Below are positions 25,558 through 33,737 of a DNA stretch of 37,660 nt, piece after piece (positions within the stretch are counted from its first letter, which is position 1; each line of letters starts with the position of its first letter). Made by a program: the position numbers and the translations under genes. Source of the stretch: a virus; IMG/VR virus record IMGVR_UViG_3300025010_000145, positions 1-37,660 of that record; one strand, written 5' to 3'. The notes beneath the pieces were generated by a model. The model worked only from the letters and a program-made list of their open reading frames with translations, was not told where the DNA came from and made no database searches.

Positions 25558-26091
25558 AATAAGAATATTATACTTTTATATGACCCCATTTTTTATTTGC
25601 TTTAATCATACTAATTGTTACTTCTGACACATTATATAATTTTGCTAATTTTCTAGATAATCCATGCTTGTATTTAAATTTTAACATCCATTTAATAACT
25701 TTAATAGCTTCTTCATTTAATTTTCCTTTGTAATAATTTACATTATTACTATTATAATAATCTTTCATATTATCACAATAATTACCTTCATATAAGTGTT
25801 TTGGATTTACACATTTACGGTTATTACACTTATGCAAGATAAGATTATTTTTATCTTTCATTTCATTACAACTCATAAAAGATATTCTATGTGCTAATTC
25901 TGTATATCCATTTAAATGAAATTGTCCATAACCTTTTAATAAATATGCTTGCCATTCCCAACATTCATCTTTTGTTTTAATATTAACTTTATCCCAAAAT
26001 CTTTTTATATCTTTTTTGTGTATTAACATAATTAAAATCCTATTTTATTAATTGCTTTATCTATTGACTCTTGATTAAAATTAGAAATTTC
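25558..26091 (-). mobile_element. Homing endonuclease insertion with replacement polymerase tail
   Basis: Inferred element: the HNH gene plus the last 20 codons of the current polymerase gene. Both are strikingly AT-rich and use the same AT-ending codons, unlike the upstream polymerase body. The old tail lies immediately beyond the HNH stop. The borders are estimates: one is set by the first codon of the displaced tail, the other by the matching codon in the polymerase. No terminal repeats or target duplication are obvious. Confidence 0.55.
25568..26029 (-). CDS. HNH homing endonuclease
   Basis: 153 residues. CWEWQAYLLKGYGQFHLNG, AHRISF (His47), ILHKCNNRKCVNPKHLYEG (His66, Cys68, Cys73, Asn75, His78) and DNMKDY form the HNH_3-type nuclease of SPO1-intron-like endonucleases. 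The C-terminus (about 103-153) is a helix-turn-helix DNA-binding module (LSRKLAKLYNVSEVTISMIK). It starts two bases after the polymerase stop and is far more AT-rich than its neighbours. It probably cuts the uninterrupted polymerase gene of competing phages; the target sequence is inference. Confidence 0.9.
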   Translation of the reverse strand: MLIHKKDIKRFWDKVNIKTKDECWEWQAYLLKGYGQFHLNGYTELAHRISFMSCNEMKDKNNLILHKCNNRKCVNPKHLYEGNYCDNMKDYYNSNNVNYYKGKLNEEAIKVIKWMLKFKYKHGLSRKLAKLYNVSEVTISMIKANKKWGHIKV

Positions 26092-28554
26092 AGCAGTATT
26101 TCCGGCCCATTGAGTACCTACCTTGGCATCAAGTCCGATTGTGAAGCTCTTTCCTTTGTAAGTAAATGTGTGTGTCAGATGATCTTTAATGATAAGAAGA
26201 ATCTGAGGCAAGTTTGGAATCTGGCTTTTGTGAAACCGAAATACAAATGAGTCATGAACAGTTGTCATACACCGAATGTCAAAACCATCCTTGCCAAGCC
26301 TAGGATCATTCACTACTTTAATCATTCCACGATTGAGCAACTCTGCTACTGTTGATTGAGGTTTGTAGCTATAAGCATTTCTGAATAGTGCTGCATTCAT
26401 TTCACCTAAGAACCTGCGAGGCCGCCCAAACAAATTGTAGAGAACGCGATTCTTCTGAACCTCTTCTTCGATTGATCTATGCCATCGTTTTAGGCCAGGA
26501 AAGCGATCAGAATAATTATCAAGTAAACGCTTACAATCTGATTGAGATTTGAAAATTTCTTCTTTAGCAAGATTGTCAGAGAATGTTTGAGCCCCCATTG
26601 AATAATTGGATGCATGGACAACCTTTTTGCCCATATATCTCATGGTAGATTTTTGGTCTGCCTTTTTTGTCTTAGCCTCATGAATTATTTCTTCGATTGG
26701 AACACCAAAAATCTTGCTTGCATTAAAGCTATGTACATCTATTCCTGATTCGAACGACTGAATCATGTTAGAATCTTGGGTAAGGTATGCAACTACATGA
26801 GCTTCAGCCTTGGCAAGATCACACTCACACATAATCCAATCAGGATCGGCCAATAAGTAGTACTTAAAAATATATACCTGGTTCTGTAAGTTTGTGCCCG
26901 TTCCAAAGTATGTCTTTTCTGTAGCAATCCTGCCAGAGACTGTTCCAGAGATTTTATGGTTACAACGAAGCTTATTATCCTCATCTACTGCAACATTAAA
27001 ATAAGTTGAAATGAGTTTCTGTAACTCACGCATACGAATGATAACTCTAGCTTCTGCAGAACCTTTAATTCCTTTCTTAGCAATTCTGTGCATAGCTACA
27101 GCATCGCACGATACAGCTCCAGTTTTGCGATTCACATATGGTTTGATCATGCAAATGCCATAGAAATATGCGATCATTTGCTTTGATGAAGACATATTTA
27201 ATTCTTTTCCAGCCAACTCATTCAACTGTTTTTGCAGATCAATCAGTTCAAGCTCAAGTTCTTTCTTTTTATTTTCAATGCCTGCTGGATCAGTTAATAT
27301 GCCGTTGAATTCCATTTCCATGAGTGGCTTATGAAGATTCATTGTATAATCCATGGCATCCATAGAATCAAATTCACCTAACTCTTCAAGGAGCTTCTCA
27401 GTGATAGGCAATAAGTATGCTGAGTCTTTGGCATTATAAGTCCAGTATTGTGGCCAGTTCTTAATAGCCTTAAGGTGAGATTGCTTTCCTTCGTCTTTGT
27501 AATAAGGATAGTATGTGTATGTAGAAGTTAGATAATCAAGTCCCTTTGGAAGTTCAGTATAACATATATGCTGTGCAAGCATGGTGTCAAAATAAAAGTT
27601 ATCTGTTTTAATCATCATGGTACGGAAAGTAAACATGATGTCGAACATTCCATTTTGACAAATTTTACCTATGGCTTCATCATTAAGTATTTCTGCTAGG
27701 CCAGTCCAGATTTTTATCTCTTCTGCTGTTGCCCAATAGTTGCCCTGGTTGTTCATTAGAGGAACAGACATGGAGAGAATTTTATTATCGTGGTAGACAG
27801 CCAATGAATAGCAGGTAATAAATTCTGGCGTAGCCTCAATGTCAAATGCTACATATTGCTTTGTCTTAATCAATGCATAGAATTGCATAATTTCTTCAAA
27901 GCAAGGCTTGATTTTTATTTCTACATTGTCAACGAGCAATTCTGGATCTTCAATAATACGCAGAGCTTTCGTTAAGTCTGCAATCATTGTATAGAAGTGG
28001 ATAGGCTGTCCGTATGGGAGGGTGAAAGATGGATGGTAAGACAAACCTATTATTTTACCAGCCAGTTTATCTTTCAAATGTGGGAAGTCTTCAGCATGGT
28101 AGAAAGAACCACGATACTTTGTGATTGAATCAAACTTAGGCTCATCGAGCAATAGCCTCATCGGAGTAGCACCAAGCAACATTATGACTTTGCCTGGAAA
28201 TTGTGCAAGCTCATCAATTAGGGCTGCTTGCAACTTGGCCCAGTCTGGATGACGATAACCTTTATCAGTCCATAAGACAGCGGTATTGTTTTTTGGGAAC
28301 TTAGTTTTGCAGGCATTAGTTAGATAAATTTTGTATCGTGCGAGTCTGACTGCTGCACAGATGCGATTAAGCTGAGAGCCTGTCGGACCAACGAATGGTT
28401 CGTTCTTCAGGACTTCTATTTCGCCTGGAGCTTCGCCAACCATAGCGATTTCAGCAGTAAGTATGTTGTCAGTTGGAGCGCACTCTACAGCCAAGCAATT
28501 GAAAGAACCTTCTTTCTGCGGAGTTGCTGTAGTTGATATGCTAGGAATTATCAT
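26032..28554 (-). CDS. Uracil-DNA glycosylase / DNA polymerase family A fusion
   Basis: 840 residues. Residues about 30-200 match family-4-like uracil-DNA glycosylase: VGEAPGEIE (39-47), EPFVGPTGSQL and a late YHPSF (His174). Cysteines at 20, 25, 66 and 82 are possible iron-sulfur ligands, though the first pair is not the usual CxxC. A proofreading domain follows: FDIE (Asp238, Glu240), CQNGMFDIMF and YNAKDSAYL. The polymerase palm has motif A CDLAKAEAHV (Asp579), motif B RYMGKKVVHASNYSMGA and motif C VHDS (Asp768). The Glu usual after that Asp is replaced by Ser769. It would replicate the genome and, through the first domain, remove or sense uracil. The last 20 codons appear to have been replaced by the HNH insertion. 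Confidence 0.93.
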   Translation of the reverse strand: MIIPSISTTATPQKEGSFNCLAVECAPTDNILTAEIAMVGEAPGEIEVLKNEPFVGPTGSQLNRICAAVRLARYKIYLTNACKTKFPKNNTAVLWTDKGYRHPDWAKLQAALIDELAQFPGKVIMLLGATPMRLLLDEPKFDSITKYRGSFYHAEDFPHLKDKLAGKIIGLSYHPSFTLPYGQPIHFYTMIADLTKALRIIEDPELLVDNVEIKIKPCFEEIMQFYALIKTKQYVAFDIEATPEFITCYSLAVYHDNKILSMSVPLMNNQGNYWATAEEIKIWTGLAEILNDEAIGKICQNGMFDIMFTFRTMMIKTDNFYFDTMLAQHICYTELPKGLDYLTSTYTYYPYYKDEGKQSHLKAIKNWPQYWTYNAKDSAYLLPITEKLLEELGEFDSMDAMDYTMNLHKPLMEMEFNGILTDPAGIENKKKELELELIDLQKQLNELAGKELNMSSSKQMIAYFYGICMIKPYVNRKTGAVSCDAVAMHRIAKKGIKGSAEARVIIRMRELQKLISTYFNVAVDEDNKLRCNHKISGTVSGRIATEKTYFGTGTNLQNQVYIFKYYLLADPDWIMCECDLAKAEAHVVAYLTQDSNMIQSFESGIDVHSFNASKIFGVPIEEIIHEAKTKKADQKSTMRYMGKKVVHASNYSMGAQTFSDNLAKEEIFKSQSDCKRLLDNYSDRFPGLKRWHRSIEEEVQKNRVLYNLFGRPRRFLGEMNAALFRNAYSYKPQSTVAELLNRGMIKVVNDPRLGKDGFDIRCMTTVHDSFVFRFHKSQIPNLPQILLIIKDHLTHTFTYKGKSFTIGLDAKVGTQWAGNTAEISNFNQESIDKAINKIGF

Positions 28555-28564
28555 TACTGGTTCC

Positions 28565-28750
28565 TTATAATTTTTTACCTACTTGAATTCCATTAGCAAG
28601 AGTTACAGTAAATACGTTATCACGAGTATCAAATGTAATTTTATCAACAACTATGTTTTCTCTTAATACTACATTATTTAACCAATATTGAACGCCTTGA
28701 GTAATACTATTAATAGTAAACTCCATTTGAACTGGTTTTTGATTTTCCAT
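28565..28750 (-). CDS. Small beta-rich hypothetical protein
   Basis: 61 residues. AAAGGTGATAAA just before the ATG matches the 16S anti-Shine-Dalgarno very well. The sequence alternates hydrophobic strands (QMEFTINSITQGVQYWL, VVDKITFDTRDNVFTVTL), giving a small beta protein. It directly precedes the polymerase gene in the unit, with a 10-base gap. Not recognised. Confidence 0.6.
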   Translation of the reverse strand: MENQKPVQMEFTINSITQGVQYWLNNVVLRENIVVDKITFDTRDNVFTVTLANGIQVGKKL

Positions 28751-28772
28751 TTTATCACCTTTAATAGGTAAG

Positions 28773-28967
28773 TTACTCTATATTCTTTGCATCTCTAGAT
28801 TCTAATTCATCATCTAAAGTGTTGATAAATGTATCTAAAGTCATATTAGTTCTCTTTCTAGGATCTCGTTTTATTTCAAATAAGATTTTTGAAATATCAT
28901 TATTTATTTGCTCTAAGAATTGGTAGCCAAATCTATTAAGAACAGCTTTAAGCTCTGACTTTTTCAT
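28773..28967 (-). CDS. Small helical charged hypothetical protein
   Basis: 64 residues. Its ATG overlaps the stop of the upstream gene (ATGA). The protein is helical and charged (SELKAVLNRFGYQFLEQI and KILFEIKRDPRKRTNMTLD) with an acidic end. No motif identifies a function. Confidence 0.6.
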   Translation of the reverse strand: MKKSELKAVLNRFGYQFLEQINNDISKILFEIKRDPRKRTNMTLDTFINTLDDELESRDAKNIE

Positions 28968-29236
28968 ATCCTATCCTTTGTTAATGCTCCTGGATTCGGA
29001 GCTTTAATTTCCTGTTTGCAATCCAAGCAAAGGTAAGAACGAACCCGGATAACATTTGCACTTATGATGTTGATAGCAAAGTTATAATTTGGCTCATTCT
29101 TATAGCCGTTCGGCCAGCTCTTAGAGGCAAAACCTATTTCGAGTGGCACGATGTTTTTGTGTAGGCAACAGTTGGAACCAGGCGTGATGGGGATTTTCTG
29201 TTCAGATAGTTGGCCTACTTTATATTTTGTCATCAT
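28964..29236 (-). CDS. Small Cys-containing hypothetical protein
   Basis: 90 residues. CCLHKNI at about residue 23 and LCLDCKQEI at about residue 69 supply four cysteines and a His, compatible with a zinc site built from distant pairs. Between them is a YNFAINIISANVIRVRSYLCL beta strand pair. Two ATGs in tandem (29236 and 29233) follow AAAGG. It overlaps the next gene by four bases. Possibly a DNA- or protein-binding adapter. Confidence 0.6.
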   Translation of the reverse strand: MMTKYKVGQLSEQKIPITPGSNCCLHKNIVPLEIGFASKSWPNGYKNEPNYNFAINIISANVIRVRSYLCLDCKQEIKAPNPGALTKDRI

Positions 29237-29247
29237 GATTACCTTTA

Positions 29248-29430
29248 TTAATAACTATCTGTAGCACCGCAAATAGAACATTTGTAATGATCTTTATGTG
29301 AATCACGTCCATCATCTTGCCAATCATGCTCACATATATCTTGTAAATCTTTTATAGCTTTATCAAGTTTCATAATTATTTCATATAAAATACTACGTTC
29401 TTTAAAGAGTTTATTAATTTGTTCTTTCAT
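29248..29430 (-). CDS. Small coiled-coil zinc-ribbon protein
   Basis: 60 residues. An N-terminal helix (about 1-30, heptad-like) leads into CEHDWQDDGRDSHKDHYKCSICGA, in which Cys, His, Cys and Cys form a treble-clef or ribbon-like zinc site. The ATG directly abuts the stop of the methyltransferase (TAA then ATG), with GGAGGG seven bases upstream. Such tiny zinc proteins are widespread in phage early regions; function unknown. Confidence 0.65.
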   Translation of the reverse strand: MKEQINKLFKERSILYEIIMKLDKAIKDLQDICEHDWQDDGRDSHKDHYKCSICGATDSY

Positions 29431-30861
29431 TTATAATCCCTCCACTTCAGCAGTTATTCCCAAATAATTTTCAAGTCTTTGATAAAATTCTGGAATATAT
29501 TTCTGGCTCTTATCACATCCAACTGGTATCATTTTTTCTTTAGCTGCACTAATCAAGCAGTTTCCAGAACCAGCAAAGAGACTCATAAATAATGTACCAG
29601 GTTTACCTAAAGCTTTTAAGAAATGATCATAAAGTTCAATCGGTTTTTCCCACTGATGGATTCGTTGACTAGAACTGACTGTGCTTATGTTAATTGAAGA
29701 CGACAAGCTAGGAGTATTGAACTGTGCATTTCCCTTACGGAGCAAGAGAAACATTTCCCAGTTGCTCACCATGTTTGTTTTAGGCTTATTGGTGCTGCCA
29801 CCAACTTTGTTCCATGAACCAGGAGACTGAACTCCAAATCCTATGTCTCTAGCAATGTTGTTGATCTGAATGAAATGTTCCTTACCTGTCCAGACTAAAA
29901 CCCAACTACAGTCAAGCATCTTCTCATATACTAACGGAAGATAATTGAAGTAGAAGTCATAAAGTTCTTTTTCATCCCAGTCTTGAGCTTTACATTCGAT
30001 CTTGTTTGTTTTACCATAATTATCGTTGAAATCAATTGCATATGGTGGATCAAGTTCTACCATACCCACAGAATTGCTTGGAATCTTATCGAGGAATGTC
30101 TTGTAGTTTTCGGCCACATAAATTACTTGAATGTTAGATCTGATTGGTTCTTGTTCGTCTTCGAGTTCTTGTTCATCTTCGTCAAACTCGGTAAGTCTTT
30201 CTTTGGCTTGCTTGGTTTTCTCAAATACAGTTTGGTTTACCGTATTTTTTATAGGTGCAGTCATGGTTCCGTTTTGTAGAGCAACTAAACGCCCTTTTTC
30301 AGCATCGGTGAAACTTCCCATTCGCTGAAGTGCCTTAGCTTGTTCACCAAGAGCTTTGTATGCTTCTTTAGCTCGACTCTTAGTAGACTGTTCTTTAAGG
30401 ATCGGAAAGACTTTGAGAGCTTCTGCGAAAGCAAGATCAGTAGATAAGCCTCCTAGACTGCACTTGAGCCTCTTGGCTGTTTCTCTGTAGCCCCAAGATT
30501 TGCCTTCCTTGCTTGCTGCTTCTACCCAATAGTTGTGCAGCTTATACTTGAGGTCAATTTCCTCGTGCCACAGAAATTCCTTGCGGTCCATGTTACTAAG
30601 AAGCTCGATCAAGAAATGATCATCTTCAGTAATGCCGTCAAAGACTCGGACTTCGATTGTTTCTTTACCAAGTTTTTTAAATGCTTCGATGCGATGAAGG
30701 CCATCGATTAAGACGTTATTTGAATCTATAAGAATTGCATGAAGTTGGCCAACCATCGAGATTGAATCAGCCAAGCTGGAGATGTCGCCAACTGCTGAAC
30801 GTGCGCGATTTTTGATGATAATGTCTGATATGTTACGTTCTTCTATTTGAAAGAGTTGCAT
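29431..30861 (-). CDS. ParB-like domain fused to DNA adenine/cytosine methyltransferase
   Basis: 476 residues. Residues 1-80 are a ParB/sulfiredoxin-like domain (LADSISMVGQLHAILI, LIDGLHRIEAFKKLG). About residues 95-190 contain a helix-turn-helix part (WGYRETAKRLKCSLGGLSTD). An acidic linker (225-239) leads to the methyltransferase: DPPY at 271-274 precedes FAGSG at 429-433, the permuted order of beta-class amino-methyltransferases. DPPY points to N6-adenine or N4-cytosine methylation with S-adenosylmethionine. No restriction partner is present, so self-protection against host restriction or control of replication or packaging is likelier. The ParB-like domain may target the enzyme to DNA. 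Confidence 0.9.
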   Translation of the reverse strand: MQLFQIEERNISDIIIKNRARSAVGDISSLADSISMVGQLHAILIDSNNVLIDGLHRIEAFKKLGKETIEVRVFDGITEDDHFLIELLSNMDRKEFLWHEEIDLKYKLHNYWVEAASKEGKSWGYRETAKRLKCSLGGLSTDLAFAEALKVFPILKEQSTKSRAKEAYKALGEQAKALQRMGSFTDAEKGRLVALQNGTMTAPIKNTVNQTVFEKTKQAKERLTEFDEDEQELEDEQEPIRSNIQVIYVAENYKTFLDKIPSNSVGMVELDPPYAIDFNDNYGKTNKIECKAQDWDEKELYDFYFNYLPLVYEKMLDCSWVLVWTGKEHFIQINNIARDIGFGVQSPGSWNKVGGSTNKPKTNMVSNWEMFLLLRKGNAQFNTPSLSSSINISTVSSSQRIHQWEKPIELYDHFLKALGKPGTLFMSLFAGSGNCLISAAKEKMIPVGCDKSQKYIPEFYQRLENYLGITAEVEGL

Positions 30862-30870
30862 AGCTTTAAC

Positions 30871-31161
30871 CTAGTTTAAATTTTGAAACTGCCTCTTGAT
30901 TAACTCTATTTGAGCTGCTGAAAGTTTTCCAAGCAAGTCTGTTGCATTCTTAGTAGGATCAGCCAGCATTTTCTTGCCGCGCTTTGTTCCAGAGTTCTTG
31001 GAAATATTTTTCATGGCAGACTTTGTGATCTTTTGAGATTTAACAAGTGCTGCATTCAGTGCAGATGTTCGCATAGTCCGAACGCGTTCAATCAGTCTGG
31101 CTTGCTCTGGATATGACATTTCTAAGAATGATCGGCAGTAAATACGATCCATTAGAGACAT
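30871..31161 (-). CDS. Basic hypothetical protein
   Basis: 96 residues, very lysine- and arginine-rich in the middle (VKSQKITKSAMKNISKNSGT and KRGKK), with helices at both ends (EQARLIERVRTM, AAQIELIKRQFQNL). AGGAGG lies before the ATG. The charge suggests nucleic-acid binding. It lies between a MazG-like gene and the ParB-methyltransferase fusion. Not recognised. Confidence 0.6.
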   Translation of the reverse strand: MSLMDRIYCRSFLEMSYPEQARLIERVRTMRTSALNAALVKSQKITKSAMKNISKNSGTKRGKKMLADPTKNATDLLGKLSAAQIELIKRQFQNLN

Positions 31162-31173
31162 AAATGATCCTCC

Positions 31174-31500
31174 TTATCTATGATCTCCAGAACCACCTAG
31201 CTTGTTGCGTTCTTTACGATCAGAAAGTTTGTTAATATTCATTATTGCTATATCTTCAAGTGATATTTCGAGGTCGTATGCTGTACAAGCTACATACCAC
31301 AAAACATCTCCAAGCTCTTTAGATATTTCAAGTACATCAGTTGGTGAAATAAGTCCATCTTTGTCACGATAAATCTTTTTGAGCTTGCCTGCTACTTCGC
31401 CAGCTTCATTAGTAAGTCCAAGAATATGGCAATCAAGAGCTTTATCGGGTGGATAAATGTCAGTTGAATTTGCCAAGGCTTGATATTCATTAAAGGTCAT
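31174..31500 (-). CDS. MazG-like nucleotide pyrophosphohydrolase
   Basis: 108 residues. The MazG metal-binding pattern ExxE...ExxD is visible: EAGEV (Glu32, Glu35) and KELGDVLWY (Glu62, Asp65), with KLKK after the first pair. These all-alpha enzymes hydrolyse NTPs or dNTPs to monophosphates and pyrophosphate. Phage MazG proteins may alter (p)ppGpp, cleanse dUTP or other nucleotides, or supply dNMPs. With ThyX and the glycosylase-polymerase it supports nucleotide-pool management. The domain has its usual compact single-unit length. Confidence 0.88.
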   Translation of the reverse strand: MTFNEYQALANSTDIYPPDKALDCHILGLTNEAGEVAGKLKKIYRDKDGLISPTDVLEISKELGDVLWYVACTAYDLEISLEDIAIMNINKLSDRKERNKLGGSGDHR

Positions 31501-31502
31501 GG

Positions 31503-31712
31503 CTATTCCTCAATTCCTGGCAAAGTTAATGCCTTACCCTTGTACATATAATCAAGAACTTCATTCAGTTTTCCACCATTAATGATGCTTTTCAGCGAAA
31601 GGAATATTTGCCGAAACAGTTTTGTTTGTTGTCCATGATGGAAGTGTTCCTGGACTTGCTCGTACAAGTCTTTGTCTATTCGTGCAGTTACTTTACATTC
31701 TTCTTTGAGCAT
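31503..31712 (-). CDS. Ribbon-helix-helix-like small protein
   Basis: 69 residues from the ATG at 31712, which has GGTGA five bases upstream; a GTG at 31721, overlapping the ligase stop (GTGA), would add three residues. KVTARIDKDLYEQVQEHFHHG is a strand-helix pattern like the N-terminal part of ribbon-helix-helix regulators, then FRQIFLSLKSIIN. A small DNA-binding repressor is possible, but the second helix-turn cannot be confirmed by eye. Confidence 0.6.
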   Translation of the reverse strand: MLKEECKVTARIDKDLYEQVQEHFHHGQQTKLFRQIFLSLKSIINGGKLNEVLDYMYKGKALTLPGIEE

Positions 31713-31717
31713 TTTGT

Positions 31718-33472
31718 TCACCGTAATAAGTTAAAAAGTTGTTCCTCAGTTATCTGAGGGATGTTGTAACGAGTTGCCTTTTCTATCTTAGTTCTGCCTG
31801 GATCATCTCCGACGACCAAGTAGTTTGTTTCCCTCGTTACTCCAGATGAAAATTCATATCCGTAAGTGTTCAAAATTTCGATCATAGTTTCTCGTGACTG
31901 ACTTAATGATCCTGTGATGCAATAAATTGCTTTCGCTTCACTGGGTAGTGCGGCGAAGGAGAAGTTTTTCATCTCTTTAATGGCTTCAGTATAAATAGTA
32001 GCTGCTTCAACAAAGCTGCGTTTAGCATTATCAGTTATGTGAATGTTAATCTGACCAGTCTTTAAATATTGGCAAAGCCGCAAAGATGATTTATATGCTA
32101 ATCCTGGTAAGCCAAGGCCAGCTACGAAATGTGCCATTGTGCATTGATTGTTCATTGAAAATACTTGCTCAGCGATATTACTATAAATGGCTATGCCAAT
32201 TGTATTTATAATGTCTGGCACAAGGTCATAGCTAAGTGGATCGAGAAGTGCCCAGGGCTTTGTTGAAAGAACTGAATAACATTTTTCATTCTGAAGGAGT
32301 TTTTCTATAATGCCTTCACCTACTCCGTCGATTTTGATTCCTTTCTGAGAATAGAAATAAGCAATGGATACAATGAGTTTAGCTATGCAGTTATTTCCAT
32401 TACAGACAAGATGTACTCCATCCCAAGATAATACATCATTACATTTTGGGCAAAAAGCTGGAAGTTGTTCATGTGCATCATGTTCAGAGGGTTCTTTAAC
32501 ATTAATTATTTTAGGAATTATCTCTCCAGCTTTTCCTACAGTTATAATTGAATTAGATGTGATTCCTTTATTTATTATCCAGGCTGCATTATTGCCTGTT
32601 ACGCGGTTATTGGTAGTGCCACAAAGTTCAATTGGTTCATAAATGACTGTTGGAATTGCTCGACCGAGCCTACTTATATTCCATTCAATATTAACAACTT
32701 TTGTTTCTTTAACTTGGATTGGAGGCTTCCAGGCTATACTCCAGTTATTGGTCTGGCCATTATTACCTGCAACCAGTCGCACTTTTTCATCCGCCACTTT
32801 GATCATAAGTCCATCCATCGGATAGATCTTCGACCATTTGTTATATGTCTCAAGCAGAAAATCTCCCATAGCTTCTAAGCTACCGGAGTAGGTGTATTCT
32901 TCAAAGAGGTTGCCATGATTATGGGGGATTGCTGTCATCATGGCAGAAGGCTTGTCATATTTGCGATCTAGCCAGCCAGCGACTACATTTCTTGGATTTG
33001 CTCCATAATCTGGATTCCACTCATTCAATGGGATGAGAATTTCAACTGGTTGAAAGTGCCTAAGCTGGAATGGAAACGTAATGTATGTCATTAAGTGAGT
33101 TATGTCTCGTCCACATCTACCGTCACCTTCAAGAGTAATGTTTACTCCAGAGTCTGTGAGTGTTATAACTGCTGCACAGCCATCGTATTTTGGTTCGATC
33201 CGAAGTTTGTATGAGCCAAACCTTGTAAGGAATGGCTTAAGGTCGAGCATATTAAATGCTTTGTTCGTTCCATAGATTGGGTGCTTGTGCCAGGTTTTGC
33301 CCGTAAGAGCAGTCCGTCCTTGTGCAGTATGGTAGAGGATATTATTATGTGGATCGATTGCATAAAGTTGTTGCCATAACAGATCGTATTCGCTATCTGT
33401 CATGAATGGTATGCCAGAAGCATAGGCCATGTTTGCTTGGGAGATTTCTTTTAAGAGCTGCTCTTTATTCAT
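31718..33472 (-). CDS. ligA: NAD-dependent DNA ligase
   Basis: 584 residues. The Ia region has SEYDLLW; the nucleotidyl-transfer lysine is Lys95 in EPKYDGCAAV. GDGRCGRDIT, an OB-fold PPIQVKETKVVNIEWNISRLGR, a four-cysteine zinc finger (FCPKCNDVLSWDGVHLVCNGNNC), a helix-hairpin-helix part (LGLPGLAYKSSLRLCQYL) and a BRCT domain at the end (TNYLVVGDDPGRTK) complete LigA. It seals nicks using NAD+. Bacterial LigA is about 670 residues, so this version is trimmed. The start at 33472 is preferred, five bases after GGTGA; the ATG at 33475 and a TTG at 33484 are alternatives. Confidence 0.95.
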   Translation of the reverse strand: MNKEQLLKEISQANMAYASGIPFMTDSEYDLLWQQLYAIDPHNNILYHTAQGRTALTGKTWHKHPIYGTNKAFNMLDLKPFLTRFGSYKLRIEPKYDGCAAVITLTDSGVNITLEGDGRCGRDITHLMTYITFPFQLRHFQPVEILIPLNEWNPDYGANPRNVVAGWLDRKYDKPSAMMTAIPHNHGNLFEEYTYSGSLEAMGDFLLETYNKWSKIYPMDGLMIKVADEKVRLVAGNNGQTNNWSIAWKPPIQVKETKVVNIEWNISRLGRAIPTVIYEPIELCGTTNNRVTGNNAAWIINKGITSNSIITVGKAGEIIPKIINVKEPSEHDAHEQLPAFCPKCNDVLSWDGVHLVCNGNNCIAKLIVSIAYFYSQKGIKIDGVGEGIIEKLLQNEKCYSVLSTKPWALLDPLSYDLVPDIINTIGIAIYSNIAEQVFSMNNQCTMAHFVAGLGLPGLAYKSSLRLCQYLKTGQINIHITDNAKRSFVEAATIYTEAIKEMKNFSFAALPSEAKAIYCITGSLSQSRETMIEILNTYGYEFSSGVTRETNYLVVGDDPGRTKIEKATRYNIPQITEEQLFNLLR

Positions 33473-33716
33473 CATAATCACCAAAAGTTATTACATTTAA
33501 ATACATTGGAATAAACTTTCCGATGTTATTAGAAACCTCTAAGAGAGCATTGCAAGCAAAACAAGTAACTTTTTCACCATATAGATCAACAGCTATTCTT
33601 GATGGAACTTCAGAACGGTCATATTCTTTCATTCTACATTCATCAGCTTTTGATTGCACATGAATTGATGATCCACAAGCTGGACAATAAAAATTAACTG
33701 TATCAAAAGATCCCAT
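33465..33716 (-). CDS. Zinc-ribbon protein
   Basis: 83 residues. CPACGSSI at about residue 11 and CFACNALL at about residue 52 form two CxxC knuckles of a zinc ribbon; between them is a charged helical insert (DECRMKEYDRSEVP). AAAGGAG is near the ATG and lies in a small hairpin that could mask it. The 3' end overlaps the ligase start region. Probably binds DNA or an RNA polymerase partner; not recognised as a named family. Confidence 0.7.
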   Translation of the reverse strand: MGSFDTVNFYCPACGSSIHVQSKADECRMKEYDRSEVPSRIAVDLYGEKVTCFACNALLEVSNNIGKFIPMYLNVITFGDYDE

Positions 33717-33724
33717 TGGTAAGC

Positions 33725-33737
33725 TCCTTTAGAAGGA
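33725..33737 (-). promoter_or_regulatory. Hairpin overlapping the ribosome site of the zinc-ribbon gene
   Basis: On the - strand TCCTT-CTA-AAGGA forms a 5-bp stem with a 3-base loop and includes AAGGA of the Shine-Dalgarno (AAAGGAG). Folding would hide the site. It could modulate translation, but a stem this short may also be chance. Confidence 0.35.

Noticed and set aside
25558-26091. Group I or II intron carrying the HNH gene
   Set aside because: The polymerase frame closes with its own stop before the HNH start, the leftover tail is not in a spliceable arrangement with a recognisable P7 or domain V core, and only about 100 non-coding bases are available.
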